Source: Endozoicomonas gorgoniicola (GTDB lineage: Bacteria; Pseudomonadota; Gammaproteobacteria; Pseudomonadales; Endozoicomonadaceae). Taken from it: a DNA stretch of 64,000 nucleotides. A model generated the notes under the pieces. It had not been told where the DNA came from, made no database searches, and worked only from the letters and a program-made list of their open reading frames with translations. Made by a program: the position numbers and the translations under genes. The stretch is from the NCBI RefSeq assembly GCF_025562715.2, contig NZ_JAPFCC010000001.1, forward strand, positions 948,501 to 1,012,500, in the 5' to 3' direction. Shown one piece after another: positions 35,956 through 46,400 of the stretch (its first letter is position 1; each line of letters begins with the position of its first letter).

Positions 35956-37656
35956 ATGGAAACCAGTTTTTGGAATGACAAGCGACCCAAAGGGGTTAAT
36001 AACTCCGTCAATCCTGACAGTTATCCAAATGTGCTGGCGCTGATAAACAGTATGCTTGCCAAAAATGCAAGTCGCCCGGCGTTTACCGGTATAGGGCACA
36101 CTCTGAGTTTTGCTGATGTTGATCAATACAGCCAGCATTTTGCAGCTTATCTTCAAAGCTGCCCTGCCCTGAAGCCCGGGGACCGGATAGCCATCCAGAT
36201 GCCAAACCTGTTGCAGTATTGCATTGCTGTTTATGGGGCATTCAGGGCCGGGCTCGTGGTAGTGAATACTAATCCTCTTTATACCGCCAGGGAGATGCTG
36301 CATCAGTTCAAAGACTCTGATGTTAAAGCACTGGTGTATCTGGAAAACTTTGCGCACCTGGTTGAAGAAGTGGTTTCAGAAACCGGGATTGAAGTATTGA
36401 TTGTCACTCAACTGGCGGACATGTTGCCTGCGCCAAAAAGACAGCTGATTAACTTTGCTGCCAAATACGTGAAAAAAATGGTTCCGCCTCACGGATTGAA
36501 GCCTACTATCACTTTTCGTGGAGCGTTAAAGAAAGGTAGTGATTTGCCTTATCAGCCACCTGAAGCGGCTGACCTGAGTGATCCGGCGGTACTGCAATAT
36601 ACCGGTGGTACCACCGGGGTGGCAAAGGGAGCCGTGCTGACCCATCGTAATCTTATTGCCAATATGCTACAGGCCAAAGAGGTTCTGTCGCAGAAAATGG
36701 ATTCTGAGCAGCAGGGGCTGGAAGTGGGCAAGGAAATTATTGTTGCTCCTCTGCCGCTTTATCATATCTATGCTTTTACCGTACACCTGTTGTGTATGCC
36801 GTACCTTGGCAATCGTAATATTCTTATTGCTAATCCCAGAGATACGGCAACCTTTATTAAATTTATCAAGCCCTGGCGATTCACAGGGTTTGTTGGGCTT
36901 AACACACTGTTTGTCAGTTTGATGAATCACCCTGATTTCAGTCAGTGTGACTTTTCAGGGTTGAAGTTCACGCTGTCCGGGGGAACAGCACTGCAGGAAG
37001 ACACAGGCCTGCACTGGCATAAGGTAACCGGTTGTCGTGTTTCAGAAGCCTACGGTCTCACTGAATGTACCCCGGCGGTGTGCATTAATCCAATCGGGGA
37101 GTTGTCACAGCTGGGAACAGCCGGTTTGCCCGTTCCTGATACTGCCCTGAAGATACTGGACGACAGTGGTAATGAACTACCTGTCAACGAGGTCGGAGAG
37201 TTGTGCGTCAGGGGGCCGCAGGTGATGAAAGGCTATTGGAAAAATGAAGCTGCCACCAGAGAGGTGCTTGATGAGAATGGCTGGCTGAAAACGGGAGATG
37301 TGGCTGTTATTCAGGAAGACGGCTTTGTGCGAATTGTTGATCGCATCAAGGATATGATCCTGGTGTCCGGATTTAATGTATACCCTAACGAAGTTGAAGA
37401 TGTTGTCAGTAGTTTTAACAAGGTTGATAACTGTGCAGCCATTGGGGTACCTGATGAGAAAACCGGAGAAGCGGTAAAGCTGTTTGTTATTGCCAGGGAT
37501 AAAGAACTGGGCAAAGACGAAGTGGTTGAATATTGTCGCCAGCACCTTGCTGCCTACAAAGTGCCGAAGCAGGTTGAGTTTCGTGACGAGCTTCCCATGA
37601 CGCCGGTTGGGAAAATTCTGAGAAAAGAGCTGCGCAGTGAGGAGATGAAAGGCTAA
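35956..37656 (+). CDS. fadD: Long-chain fatty acid-CoA ligase
   Basis: A 566-residue adenylate-forming enzyme that activates fatty acids to acyl-CoA. The ATP-binding P-loop is YTGGTTGVAKGAVLTHRN (about residues 215-232), followed by APLPLYHIYAFTVHLLCMPY, the A5 motif EAYGLTECTP, GELCVRGPQVMKGYW, LKTGDVAVIQEDGFVRIVDR with DMILVSGFNVYPNEVED, and the catalytic lysine in TPVGKILRKELR at the C-terminus. It resembles FadD of gammaproteobacteria. It stands alone between the sct island and a convergent hypothetical gene. Confidence 0.92.
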   Translation: METSFWNDKRPKGVNNSVNPDSYPNVLALINSMLAKNASRPAFTGIGHTLSFADVDQYSQHFAAYLQSCPALKPGDRIAIQMPNLLQYCIAVYGAFRAGLVVVNTNPLYTAREMLHQFKDSDVKALVYLENFAHLVEEVVSETGIEVLIVTQLADMLPAPKRQLINFAAKYVKKMVPPHGLKPTITFRGALKKGSDLPYQPPEAADLSDPAVLQYTGGTTGVAKGAVLTHRNLIANMLQAKEVLSQKMDSEQQGLEVGKEIIVAPLPLYHIYAFTVHLLCMPYLGNRNILIANPRDTATFIKFIKPWRFTGFVGLNTLFVSLMNHPDFSQCDFSGLKFTLSGGTALQEDTGLHWHKVTGCRVSEAYGLTECTPAVCINPIGELSQLGTAGLPVPDTALKILDDSGNELPVNEVGELCVRGPQVMKGYWKNEAATREVLDENGWLKTGDVAVIQEDGFVRIVDRIKDMILVSGFNVYPNEVEDVVSSFNKVDNCAAIGVPDEKTGEAVKLFVIARDKELGKDEVVEYCRQHLAAYKVPKQVEFRDELPMTPVGKILRKELRSEEMKG

Positions 37657-37670
37657 AGGTTGGCCTCTTG

Positions 37671-37704
37671 AAAAAACGCCACTCAACATTATTGTTGGTG
37701 GCGT
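37671..37704 (-). terminator. Terminator for the minus-strand gene at 37780
   Basis: ACGCCAC.CAACA and TGTTG.GTGGCGT pair with a one-base bulge; on the minus strand the stem is followed by TTTTTT. It lies in the convergent space between the acyl-CoA ligase gene and the small hypothetical gene. Confidence 0.75.
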
Positions 37705-37726
37705 AAGTAGTGAAGCTCAGAATATG

Positions 37727-37768
37727 CCGCTGTCCGCTGTCCGCTGTCCGCTGTCCGCTGTCCGCTGT
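37727..37768. repeat. Heptamer tandem repeat, six copies of CCGCTGT
   Basis: Six perfect copies of CCGCTGT in an intergenic space just after the terminator. Other GCTGTNN heptamer clusters lie at 26958 and 43085, all intergenic. Confidence 0.95.
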
Positions 37769-37779
37769 TATCTGTATGG

Positions 37780-38181
37780 CTATGCATGGTTGGCTGGTTT
37801 TTTGTCAGAAAAATAACGGCTGAAACATTCTGGGTCATCCTTCAGGGCTTCGCTGGCTTCCTGGCTGGTAGCGGGAGTGATGCTGGTTGTATGGATCTTC
37901 ATCAGACGAATGCTGGCGTCAAACCAGAACCAGTCTCCACTTTCTGTCAGGCACAGGGCACGAACACTGAAATTAATAGAAGGAATGCAAGGTACATCAG
38001 GAAAGCTGAACAGTCTCTTTTTGACGACTGTTGATTCGTGACAGGAGTAGGTCACGTTGTTGTATCGGCGTTCAAACCGGTCAAATGCTTCGGCAAGCAT
38101 GGTGTCAGCCATATGATCCTGCTTCAGGCTGAGATAATAAAGAGCAAAAGCACTGATTGCGATTAAGATAATGCTTTCCAT
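37780..38181 (-). CDS. Hypothetical protein with N-terminal membrane segment
   Basis: A 133-residue protein. It begins MESIILIAISAFALYYLSL, a signal anchor, followed by a soluble domain with four cysteines (TYSCHES; DVPCIPS; RALCLTE; DPECFSR). The sequence SVRALCLTESGDWFWFDASI has beta-strand character. I do not recognise the family. The ATG at 38181 has GGGAGG about 10 bases upstream. A terminator for this strand follows at 37671-37704, so it is probably monocistronic. Confidence 0.65.
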   Translation of the reverse strand: MESIILIAISAFALYYLSLKQDHMADTMLAEAFDRFERRYNNVTYSCHESTVVKKRLFSFPDVPCIPSINFSVRALCLTESGDWFWFDASIRLMKIHTTSITPATSQEASEALKDDPECFSRYFSDKKPANHA

Positions 38182-38357
38182 TGATGGTATACCTCCCTGG
38201 GTTATTACTGTGCTAGCGTCCGTACTGCCTTTTTCTAAACCCTTATTTTTTCAATATAAGCATAAGTAGCCGATCAAATAAAATCCTAAGCTCTGACTCA
38301 TTGCTCAAGCGCTTCCGGCTACGGCTTCAACAAAATTCAATTTCAGTGAATTGACTG

Positions 38358-38939
38358 TTAGTGAATGGCCCAGTCGGCGATCATCTGTTTCGCAACAGGT
38401 CGGTGAGTGTCTTTGCCATACAAAGCGTCAATGAGAGCAAAGCTGAAGCTCATGGCATTGCCTGGTCCCTGTGCCGTGATTACTTTGTTTTTCAGGTCGA
38501 TCACAACCGGATCGGTCGGGCGGGGAAGTGCGCCTTCAAGCTGGTCAAGAAAGCTGGGGTAGCAGGTGGCACTGACATTATCAAGCAATGAATGGTGTGC
38601 CAGTACAACGGCGGGTGCAGCGCAAATGGCGGTGTACCATCGGGAAGCCTGCTTTTGTTCGTGCAATAACTGAATCAGAGGTTCGCTGTCTCTCAGGTTC
38701 GCAGCGCCGGGCATGCCGCCGGGGAGCGCTATCATGTGGAAGGTCTTGTCGCGACAATGGTTAATATGCGTGTCAGCGGTCAGCTTTACTCCTCTGGAAG
38801 CTTCGATATCCAGACTGTCATCGCTGGTACAGGCTGCAACTGTTACCTTAGCCCCAGCCCGGCGCAGGGTATCTATGATGGTCACTGCTTCAATTTCTTC
38901 GCAGCCTTGTGCAATGGGGACGAGAACGGGTCTGGACAT
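38358..38939 (-). CDS. yajL: DJ-1/PfpI superfamily protein, YajL type
   Basis: A 193-residue cytoplasmic protein. The reactive cysteine C106 sits in the nucleophile elbow AICAAPAVVLA, with E15 (QGCEEIEAVTIIDTLRRAG) placed as in DJ-1 and YajL. IALPGGMPGAANLRDSE and AQGPGNAMSFSFALI are also typical. YajL proteins protect against oxidative and carbonyl stress (chaperone/deglycase roles are debated). GAGAGGTTACTT before the ATG at 38939 acts as ribosome site. Confidence 0.9.
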   Translation of the reverse strand: MSRPVLVPIAQGCEEIEAVTIIDTLRRAGAKVTVAACTSDDSLDIEASRGVKLTADTHINHCRDKTFHMIALPGGMPGAANLRDSEPLIQLLHEQKQASRWYTAICAAPAVVLAHHSLLDNVSATCYPSFLDQLEGALPRPTDPVVIDLKNKVITAQGPGNAMSFSFALIDALYGKDTHRPVAKQMIADWAIH

Positions 38940-39168
38940 AAGTAACCTCTCGTAACGGAATAGACCGTAAATTACTGTCGAGAATGCTGGCAGTACATAG
39001 CCTAGTCGGGAATTGCAAGAACGCCAGAGGGGTATTTTTTACCGTGAAAATTTTCCATCACGAAAGGTGATGAAAAAATAGTTCAGCCTCCCGTTGGTCT
39101 TATTATGAAAATGCTGTTTGATAAAGAGGTAGGGAGTTTGAAGAATGGGGGGACAGGCTGAATGCCTG

Positions 39169-40059
39169 TCACTCCGATAAAGGGTTGTCCTGACCCAGCA
39201 GGTTATAACCAATGGCATAACCCCGATGGTAGTCAGCCACCAGTCGATTACGGTTGCGTGTACTACGGGTCGAATTTAGAGGCGTCTCTGGACAGATCTC
39301 TGTGATAGAAATGCCTCTTTCCCGAAAGTCATCAAGTTGGTCGAGTGTTTCGTTATAGATAGCGTACTGCTGGCGAATCAGGCTGGACAGCTCGGGCTGC
39401 TTACGAAACTGCCAGGCCAGAAGACGGTTGCTGGAAGATGCCGTTTTCCGATAGTTGCTTTCTCTGGTTCGAATAATGACCAGATCGTTGAAGCCATCTT
39501 CAATGGCCCTGATAACTGGCAAAGGGTCGGAAAGGCTGCCATCCATCAATGTTCGCTCGTCAACATGGATTGGAGAACGATAAATCATGGGTAATGCACT
39601 GGACGCCTTCAGGATATTGAACAGGTCGACCCTGTCAGTATCCGGTGTTATTTCGTGGTAAACCGGATAGCCGGTGCGGGTGCAGGTTGTCACCACTGTC
39701 ATGAGACTGCTTTCGAGAGTCTGATAGAAGCGACGGCTGTCAATGGTAAACTGCTTGCTGATTCGTTCAAAAAACCAGTCCAGATCGAACAGGTTGCCAC
39801 CACGAATATGACGGGCAAGGCTTATAAAGTTGGGTTCCAGACAGGTACCGGTATAAATGTCGAGGTTTCGACCCCGCTGACCGGAAAGGAATGAAAGCAG
39901 ATTGAGGGCACCAGCTGAAACTCCGTAGTAGCCAGCAAAAGGCTTGTGTCGCTTGTCGGCAAAAGCATCAAGCACGCCGGCAGCAAATACGCCTCGCATG
40001 CCGCCGCCTTCAACAATAAGAGCGGTTTTGGGCTGATTGGAGAGATCGGAGGATTGCAT
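39169..40059 (-). CDS. Patatin-like phospholipase
   Basis: A 296-residue protein of the RssA/YjjU type. The oxyanion loop is VEGGGMRGVFAAGVLDAF (residues 17-34), the nucleophile S48 is in GVSAG, and the catalytic aspartate D173 is in LMDGSLSDPLP, giving the Ser-Asp dyad of patatins. The start is set at the ATG at 40059; an ATG at 40101 would extend it toward the tRNA array. No signal peptide, so probably cytoplasmic. Substrate unknown; some patatins are secreted effectors, but nothing here argues for that. Confidence 0.87.
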   Translation of the reverse strand: MQSSDLSNQPKTALIVEGGGMRGVFAAGVLDAFADKRHKPFAGYYGVSAGALNLLSFLSGQRGRNLDIYTGTCLEPNFISLARHIRGGNLFDLDWFFERISKQFTIDSRRFYQTLESSLMTVVTTCTRTGYPVYHEITPDTDRVDLFNILKASSALPMIYRSPIHVDERTLMDGSLSDPLPVIRAIEDGFNDLVIIRTRESNYRKTASSSNRLLAWQFRKQPELSSLIRQQYAIYNETLDQLDDFRERGISITEICPETPLNSTRSTRNRNRLVADYHRGYAIGYNLLGQDNPLSE

Positions 40060-40105
40060 TGACCTGAAAAACAAAAAAACCGGAAAAGCCGATTTGATCA
40101 AATGG

Positions 40106-40182
<77 letters not shown>

Positions 40183-40262
40183 TCCATTCTTTATAGACTG
40201 ATCACTGTACTGGTTCGTGTGATCGTCGTTGTAACAACAGCAGAAACGCTGCTGTATAAAAT

Positions 40263-40339
<77 letters not shown>

Positions 40340-40418
40340 TCCATTCTTTATAGACTGATCACTGCACTGGTTCGTGTGATCGTCGTTGTAACAACAGCAA
40401 AACGCTGCTGTATAAAAT

Positions 40419-40495
<77 letters not shown>

Positions 40496-40574
40496 TCCAT
40501 TCTTTATAGACTGATCACTGCACTGGTTCGTGTGACCGTCGTTGTGACAACAGCAAAACGCTGCTGTATCAAAT

Positions 40575-40651
<77 letters not shown>

Positions 40652-40731
40652 TCCATTCTTTATAGACTGATCACTGCACTGGTTCGTGTGACCGTCGTTG
40701 TGACAACAGCAAAAACGCTGCTGTATCAAAT

Positions 40732-40808
<77 letters not shown>

Positions 40809-40822
40809 TCAATGAGGTGCGA

Positions 40823-40851
40823 ATCTTATGGACGATCATTCTTAAAGTCAA
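40823..40851 (-). promoter_or_regulatory. Promoter of the initiator tRNA array
   Basis: On the minus strand TTGACT and TAAGAT are separated by 17 bases, close to the sigma-70 consensus, and end about 14 bases before the first tRNA. The following TTCGCACC is a GC-containing discriminator like those of stringently controlled stable-RNA promoters. Confidence 0.72.
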
Positions 40852-40978
40852 TAATAAGTTTCTTTTTTATTGAAAAATATAAGATTTTTATTGTGACTGG
40901 ATAATTAAGAGGTTTACAGAGGAGGGCGTTAAAGCATGGAATTATACGGCGATGAGTGAGTAATCAGGCCGGGGTGTT

Positions 40979-41002
40979 AGCCGGTGGTATTCTCCACCGG
41001 CT
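40979..41002 (-). terminator. Hairpin after acs
   Basis: AGCCGGTGG and CCACCGGCT form a perfect 9-bp stem with a 6-base loop 11 bases after the acs stop. There is no T-run, so strength as a terminator is uncertain. Confidence 0.55.
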
Positions 41003-41013
41003 GCCGTGTCTGT

Positions 41014-42975
41014 TTAGCTGGCCAGAGCCCGGTCGCGGATCAGATGGTCGACTACAGTTGGGTCAGACAGGGTAGATGTGTCCCCCAGGTTGTCGTAATC
41101 GCCTGAGGCAATTTTGCGCAGAATCCGACGCATGATTTTTCCTGAACGGGTTTTGGGCAGGCCTGGGGCCCACTGGATTATATCGGGTGTGGCGATAGGG
41201 CCTATCTCTTTACGAACCCACTGTCGTAAATTAGATTTCAGTTCGTCTGAATATTCGGTACCAGAATTCAAAGTCACATAGACATAGATACCTTCGCCCT
41301 TGATATTATGAGGGAAGCCAACCACCGCCGCTTCTGCAACACTCTTATGGGCAACCATAGCGGATTCAATTTCTGCTGTTCCCATGCGATGACCTGAAAC
41401 GTTCAGTACATCGTCGACTCGTCCTGTTATCCAGTAATAGCCATCTTTGTCTCTGCGCGCACCATCCCCCGTGGTATACATGCCTTTAAAGTGTGTGAAA
41501 TAGGTCTGGATAAAACGGTCATGGTCGCCGAACACTGTTCTTGCCTGACCGGGCCAGCTGTCGAGGATAACCAGATTGCCTTCTCCTTCTCCCTCAATTA
41601 ACAGACCCGCGTTGTCTACCAGAGCGGGTTGTACGCCGAAGAAAGGACGGGTCGCAGAACCGGGCTTCAGATCGGTTGCGCCAGGCAGAGGGGTCAGCAT
41701 GGCTGCACCGGTTTCGGTTTGCCACCAGGTGTCAACAATGGCGCAGCGCTCGTCACCCATTGTCTTGTAATACCAGTGCCAGGCTTCAGGGTTAATGGGC
41801 TCTCCCACGGTACCCAGCAGTCTCAGGCTCTCGCGGCTTGTACCTTCTACCGCCTTGTCGCCTTCAGCCATCAATGCCCGGATGGCTGTTGGGGCGATGT
41901 AGAGGATATTAACGTTGTGCTTATCGATGATTTTGCTGATCCGGTTCACTTCGGGATAGTTGGGCAATCCTTCGTGCATAACGAGGGTGGCTCCATTAAG
42001 CAGCGGGCCGTAAGTGACGTAGGAATGACCCGTTACCCAGCCAATATCAGCGTTGCACCAGAAAACTTCTCCCGGTTTATAGTCAAAGACGTATTCGTGG
42101 GTCATGGAAGCATAAACGAGATAGCCGCCTGTCGTATGCAGAACGCCTTTCGGTTTGCCGGTAGAGCCGGAGGTATAAAGGATAAACAGAGGGTCTTCGG
42201 CATTCATTTCCCGGGGCTGACAGTAAGGAGACGCGATGGCGGTCATATCGGTCCAGGAAACATCCCGGTGTTCGTGCCAGGCAATATCGGCTTGCGTATG
42301 GCGATAGACGATGACTTTCTCGATGGACTTGATACCGGGGTGGGTCAGGGCTTCGTCAACGTTTTCTTTGAGTGGGACTTTCTTACCACCACGGACGCCT
42401 TCATCGGCAGTAATCACTACTTTGGCGCTGGAGTCGATAATTCGTCCAGCCAGAGCCTCCGGTGAGAAACCTCCAAATACCACAGAGTGAACAGCACCTA
42501 TGCGGCTACAGGCCTGCATGGCAACAATGGCTTCAACAATCATTGGCATATAGATGGCGACGACATCGCCCTGGCGAACGCCCTGGCTTTTCAGGGCGTT
42601 CGCAAAGCGACAGACCTGTTCATGCAGTTCTTTGTAGGTAACTTTGCGTGCCTCGCCTTCTTCATCAGGCTCCCAGATAATGGCTACCTGATCGCCTCTG
42701 GTTTCCAGGTGGCGATCCAGACAGTTGTAGGAAGCATTGGTGGTGCCGTCGTAAAACCAGTTGATATCAACAAAATGATCGTCGAATGAAACTTTTTTTA
42801 CTTTTGTAAATGGGTTAAACCAGTCGATCCGCTGGCCGTGTTCACGCCAGAAGCCTTCAGGGTTTATAACCGACTGCTGATACATGGCCAGATAGCGCTC
42901 GTTATCAACCAGTGAGCGAGCCTTGAGTTCTGAAGAGACAGGGTAAACAGTGCCGTGGGACGTGCCGGTACTCAT
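41014..42975 (-). CDS. acs: Acetyl-CoA synthetase
   Basis: A 653-residue AMP-forming enzyme that turns acetate, ATP and CoA into acetyl-CoA. WFYDGTTNASYNCLDRHLE and the P-loop YTSGSTGKPKGVLHTTGGY are typical. DTWWQTETGAAMLTPLPG is the acetate-pocket region, and YYWITGRVDDVLNVSGHRMG precedes the C-terminal catalytic lysine in KTRSGKIMRRILRKI, the site that GNAT enzymes acetylate in relatives. Length matches the family. It is divergent from a CrbS-type sensor kinase; CrbS/CrbR systems activate acs in Vibrio and Pseudomonas, so the same control is likely here. Confidence 0.96.
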   Translation of the reverse strand: MSTGTSHGTVYPVSSELKARSLVDNERYLAMYQQSVINPEGFWREHGQRIDWFNPFTKVKKVSFDDHFVDINWFYDGTTNASYNCLDRHLETRGDQVAIIWEPDEEGEARKVTYKELHEQVCRFANALKSQGVRQGDVVAIYMPMIVEAIVAMQACSRIGAVHSVVFGGFSPEALAGRIIDSSAKVVITADEGVRGGKKVPLKENVDEALTHPGIKSIEKVIVYRHTQADIAWHEHRDVSWTDMTAIASPYCQPREMNAEDPLFILYTSGSTGKPKGVLHTTGGYLVYASMTHEYVFDYKPGEVFWCNADIGWVTGHSYVTYGPLLNGATLVMHEGLPNYPEVNRISKIIDKHNVNILYIAPTAIRALMAEGDKAVEGTSRESLRLLGTVGEPINPEAWHWYYKTMGDERCAIVDTWWQTETGAAMLTPLPGATDLKPGSATRPFFGVQPALVDNAGLLIEGEGEGNLVILDSWPGQARTVFGDHDRFIQTYFTHFKGMYTTGDGARRDKDGYYWITGRVDDVLNVSGHRMGTAEIESAMVAHKSVAEAAVVGFPHNIKGEGIYVYVTLNSGTEYSDELKSNLRQWVRKEIGPIATPDIIQWAPGLPKTRSGKIMRRILRKIASGDYDNLGDTSTLSDPTVVDHLIRDRALAS

Positions 42976-43449
42976 ACAATGTATCCTGATGTTGTTATTT
43001 TTATAGTGTTCGGGATGTCTGCGACTAATCTTACGGACAGCAGCGATCCGGGAAATTAGACCTTTGTCTTATTCAATGCTTGAGTTAGCTGTTAGCTGTT
43101 AGCTGCACGAACAACCAATAGCCAATAGCTAAAAGCCCTGTATATTTCCGATTGCTACTACCCTCAAAGAGTAAAAAAGGCGGTGGGTAAAACCTGCCGC
43201 CAATAGCACCTACTTGCTAGTAACCAGAATTGCACAGGGCGTTAGTTTGTGAACTGTGTTCACACTGTACAATCCGGTTACGAGACAAAAAACTAGCAGT
43301 CAAAGGTCATATCACCATGAGACTTTAGTCGAAGAACTGTGTATAACTACTTACAAAAAACATGAGCTGAAAAAATACCTCCCCAGGGTGTTTGCTGAAG
43401 GGCAGGCTGTGAAGTAGCTGTTGCGACTGCCTGAAGTACCAGGAAGATA
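42976..43449. other. Divergent acs-crbS intergenic region with dispersed repeat
   Basis: About 470 bases. It holds TTAGCTGTTAGCTGTTAGCTG (heptamer repeat, 43085-43105), followed by CCAATAGCCAATAGCTAAAA, matching the block after guaA. A GGCGG...CCGCC hairpin lies near 43180-43203. GTGAACTGTGTTCAC near 43247 is a near-palindrome. Promoters of acs (minus) and crbS (plus) must lie here; CrbR would be expected to bind, but I cannot point to its site. Confidence 0.55.
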
Positions 43450-46400
43450 ATGATTATGACGGGTTGGTTACTGGCGCTGATTGCTATGTTGTATGTGGCA
43501 GGCTTATTTGGAGTAGCCTGGTACGGAGATCGCATTGACCTCAGGAAAAAAACGCAATGGCGATCTTATATTTATGGCTTGTCGCTCGCGGTTTATTGTT
43601 CTTCCTGGTCTTTTTTTGGCACAGTGGGGCAGGCCAGTACTGAACCATGGTCGTTTGCTCCAGTGTTTCTGGGGCCTCTGCTCATGTTCACACTGTTCTG
43701 GAAAGTGTTGAACAAACTTATTCTGGTCAGTAAAAAAGCCAATATTACCTCCATTGCTGATTTCATTGCTTCCCGCCACGGTAAGTCCCGGGGTCTTGCT
43801 GTACTGGTGACCTTTATTCTGGTGCTGGGGTCTCTGCCTTATATTGCCCTGCAGCTGAAAGCCATTGTCATGGGGTTTGACCTGTTGTCTTTACGGGGAG
43901 AGGGCGGTATCAACTTTCAGGATCTGGTATTGGTGGTGACAGTAATGCTGGCAGTGTTTGTCATTATTTTTGGCACCCGGCGGATAGATACAACCGAACA
44001 CCAGCAGGGGGTTATGACGGCTATTGCTTTCGAGTCTGTTCTGAAACTGACGGCGTTTCTGGTGGTGGGAGGCTGGGTTTGCTGGAAGGTGTTTGGTGCA
44101 GGAGGAACGTCATTTTCGCTGCCGGATACTCGTGACTGGATGCAACCGCCCGGCAACTGGTTTGATGTCCTGATTTTTCCCACCTTTGTCATGATGGCCT
44201 CGATGATCTGTCTGCCCAGAGAGTTCCATACGATTGTTGTAGAGAATTCGGATATTAAAGACTTTCATCGTTCCCGCTGGTTGTTCCCGCTGTATCTGGT
44301 GTTGGCCAGTGTTCTGATACTGCCGCTGACTTATGCCGGTAAACAGGTACTTGGGAACACGGTACCGGCCGACAGCTACGTGATTCTTCTGCCCCAGGCC
44401 CTCGGTTCAGAAGCCATGTCGGTTCTGGTGTATATGGGAGGCGTGTCGGCAGCCATCAGCATGGTGATTGTCGCAACCCTTTCATTGTCCACCATGGTGT
44501 CCAATGAAATATTAATGCCTGTTATTTTGCGCAGCTCCCGCAATGGAGAGCGCAACTTTTATCGTTTCAGCGGTTTGCTGCTGAATGTTCGTCGCACGGT
44601 GATTATTGCACTGCTGCTGCTGACGTACATGCTCTACCGGCTTATGGAGGTCAGTACTGGCATTCCGGGGCTGGCGGGACTTGGGCAGCTGTCACTTGGA
44701 GCCGTTATTCAGTTGTTGCCTGCTGTCCTGGGTGGGTTGTATATCCGTGACAGCAACCACAAGGCGGTGTACCTGGGGTTATTGGGAGGCGCTTCGGTAT
44801 GGTTCTTTACACTGGTCGTGCCATTGTTTGTTCAGGGTGGCTGGCTGCCTGCTTCAATCATGCAGGATGGTCTGTTCGGTTTATCTGCGTTAAAGCCTCA
44901 GTCGCTGTTTGGTTTTGAAGCCACTTCCCGTCCTTTCAGTGGAACGCTGATCGCTTTTGTTGTTAACAGCCTGTTGTACTGTGCCGGTTGCTTCTGTATC
45001 CGGCCTTCCGGTGTGGAGCTGCGTCAGGCGCATCAGTTTATGAATGTGTCAGAGGGTGATACGGAGTCTTATCGAAATGTCAGGGTTACCAAAGAGGCGT
45101 TAAAGGACCTGCTGGTGCGTTTCGTGGATGCCGGTAAGGTTGAAGCGCTGATGGGAGGGCTGCTCAACGGCGTATCCGGAACAGCTCTGGTGGACAGGGA
45201 GGCGCTGCTGGCCACTGAGCGTCTGTTGGCCGGTGTGATGGGGGCAACGTCTGCCAAGGTGGTGATGAAAGCGTCACTGGCTGGCAGGCAGATGCGCCTT
45301 GAGGATGTTGAGGCGATTGTTGATGAAGCGTCCGAAGTGCTGCAGTTTAACCGTGAGCTGTTGCAGGGTGCTATTGAAAATCTGGAACAGGGGGTCAGCG
45401 TTGTCGATAAAAATTTGCAACTGGTGGCATGGAACCGTCGTTACGTTGAACTGTTTGAGTACCCGGAGTCATTGATTACGGTGGGTCGTCCGGTTGAGGA
45501 CATTATTTACCATAATGCCCGGCGAGGGCTGTGTGGCCCCGGTTCGGCAGAAGAACATGTGCAGAAACGCGTGGGTTTTATGCAGGAAGGTTGTGCGCAT
45601 AAGTCCGAACGCAGGCACCCGAATGGCAAGGTGATCGAGATTCGCGGCAACCCGATGCCGGGTGGTGGTTTTGTTATGAGTTTCACCGATATCACCGAAT
45701 TCAGACAGGTTGAACAAGCCCTTAAAGACGTGAATGAAAGTCTTGAGCAGCGGGTTCAGGAACGTACGCTGGAGCTGTCTGAGCTTAACCGGGCGCTGGA
45801 ACTGGCGAGGGCTCAGGCCGAAGCAGCCAGCCGTTCCCGGTCGCGCTTTTTTGCGGCGGTCAGTCATGACCTGATGCAGCCAATGAATGCGGCGCGCCTG
45901 TTTGCGGCATCGCTGGAATCATCTCAGCTGCCGGATGAAGCCCATGCCCTGACCACTCATTTAAGCAGTTCTCTGGAATCCGCCGAGCGGCTGTTGAAAG
46001 ATATTCTGGATATGTCGAGGCTGGAGGCCGGGAAATTACGGGCCAGTATTCGTGAGTTTTGTCTGTCAGAGATTCTGGAGCCATTGAAGTCTGAATTTGA
46101 TTTACTGGCTGAGCAGGAAGGGCTGGACTTCAGGCTGGTGTCGACGGCCGCCTGGGTGCGCAGCGATCCAAATCTTTTGCGCAGGCTGTTACAGAATTTT
46201 CTTACCAATGCATTTCGTTACAGCGGCTCTGATGGTAGCTATTACGGAAGTACTGGCAGGGTCATGCTGCTTGTACGCCGAGCCAGCAGTCAGCAGTTGC
46301 GAATAGAGGTTCGAGATAATGGTCCGGGCATTCCGGAAGATAAGCAGGAGCTGATTTTCAGTGAGTTTGAGCGACTGCGTCAGGATGGCAAAGGGCTGGG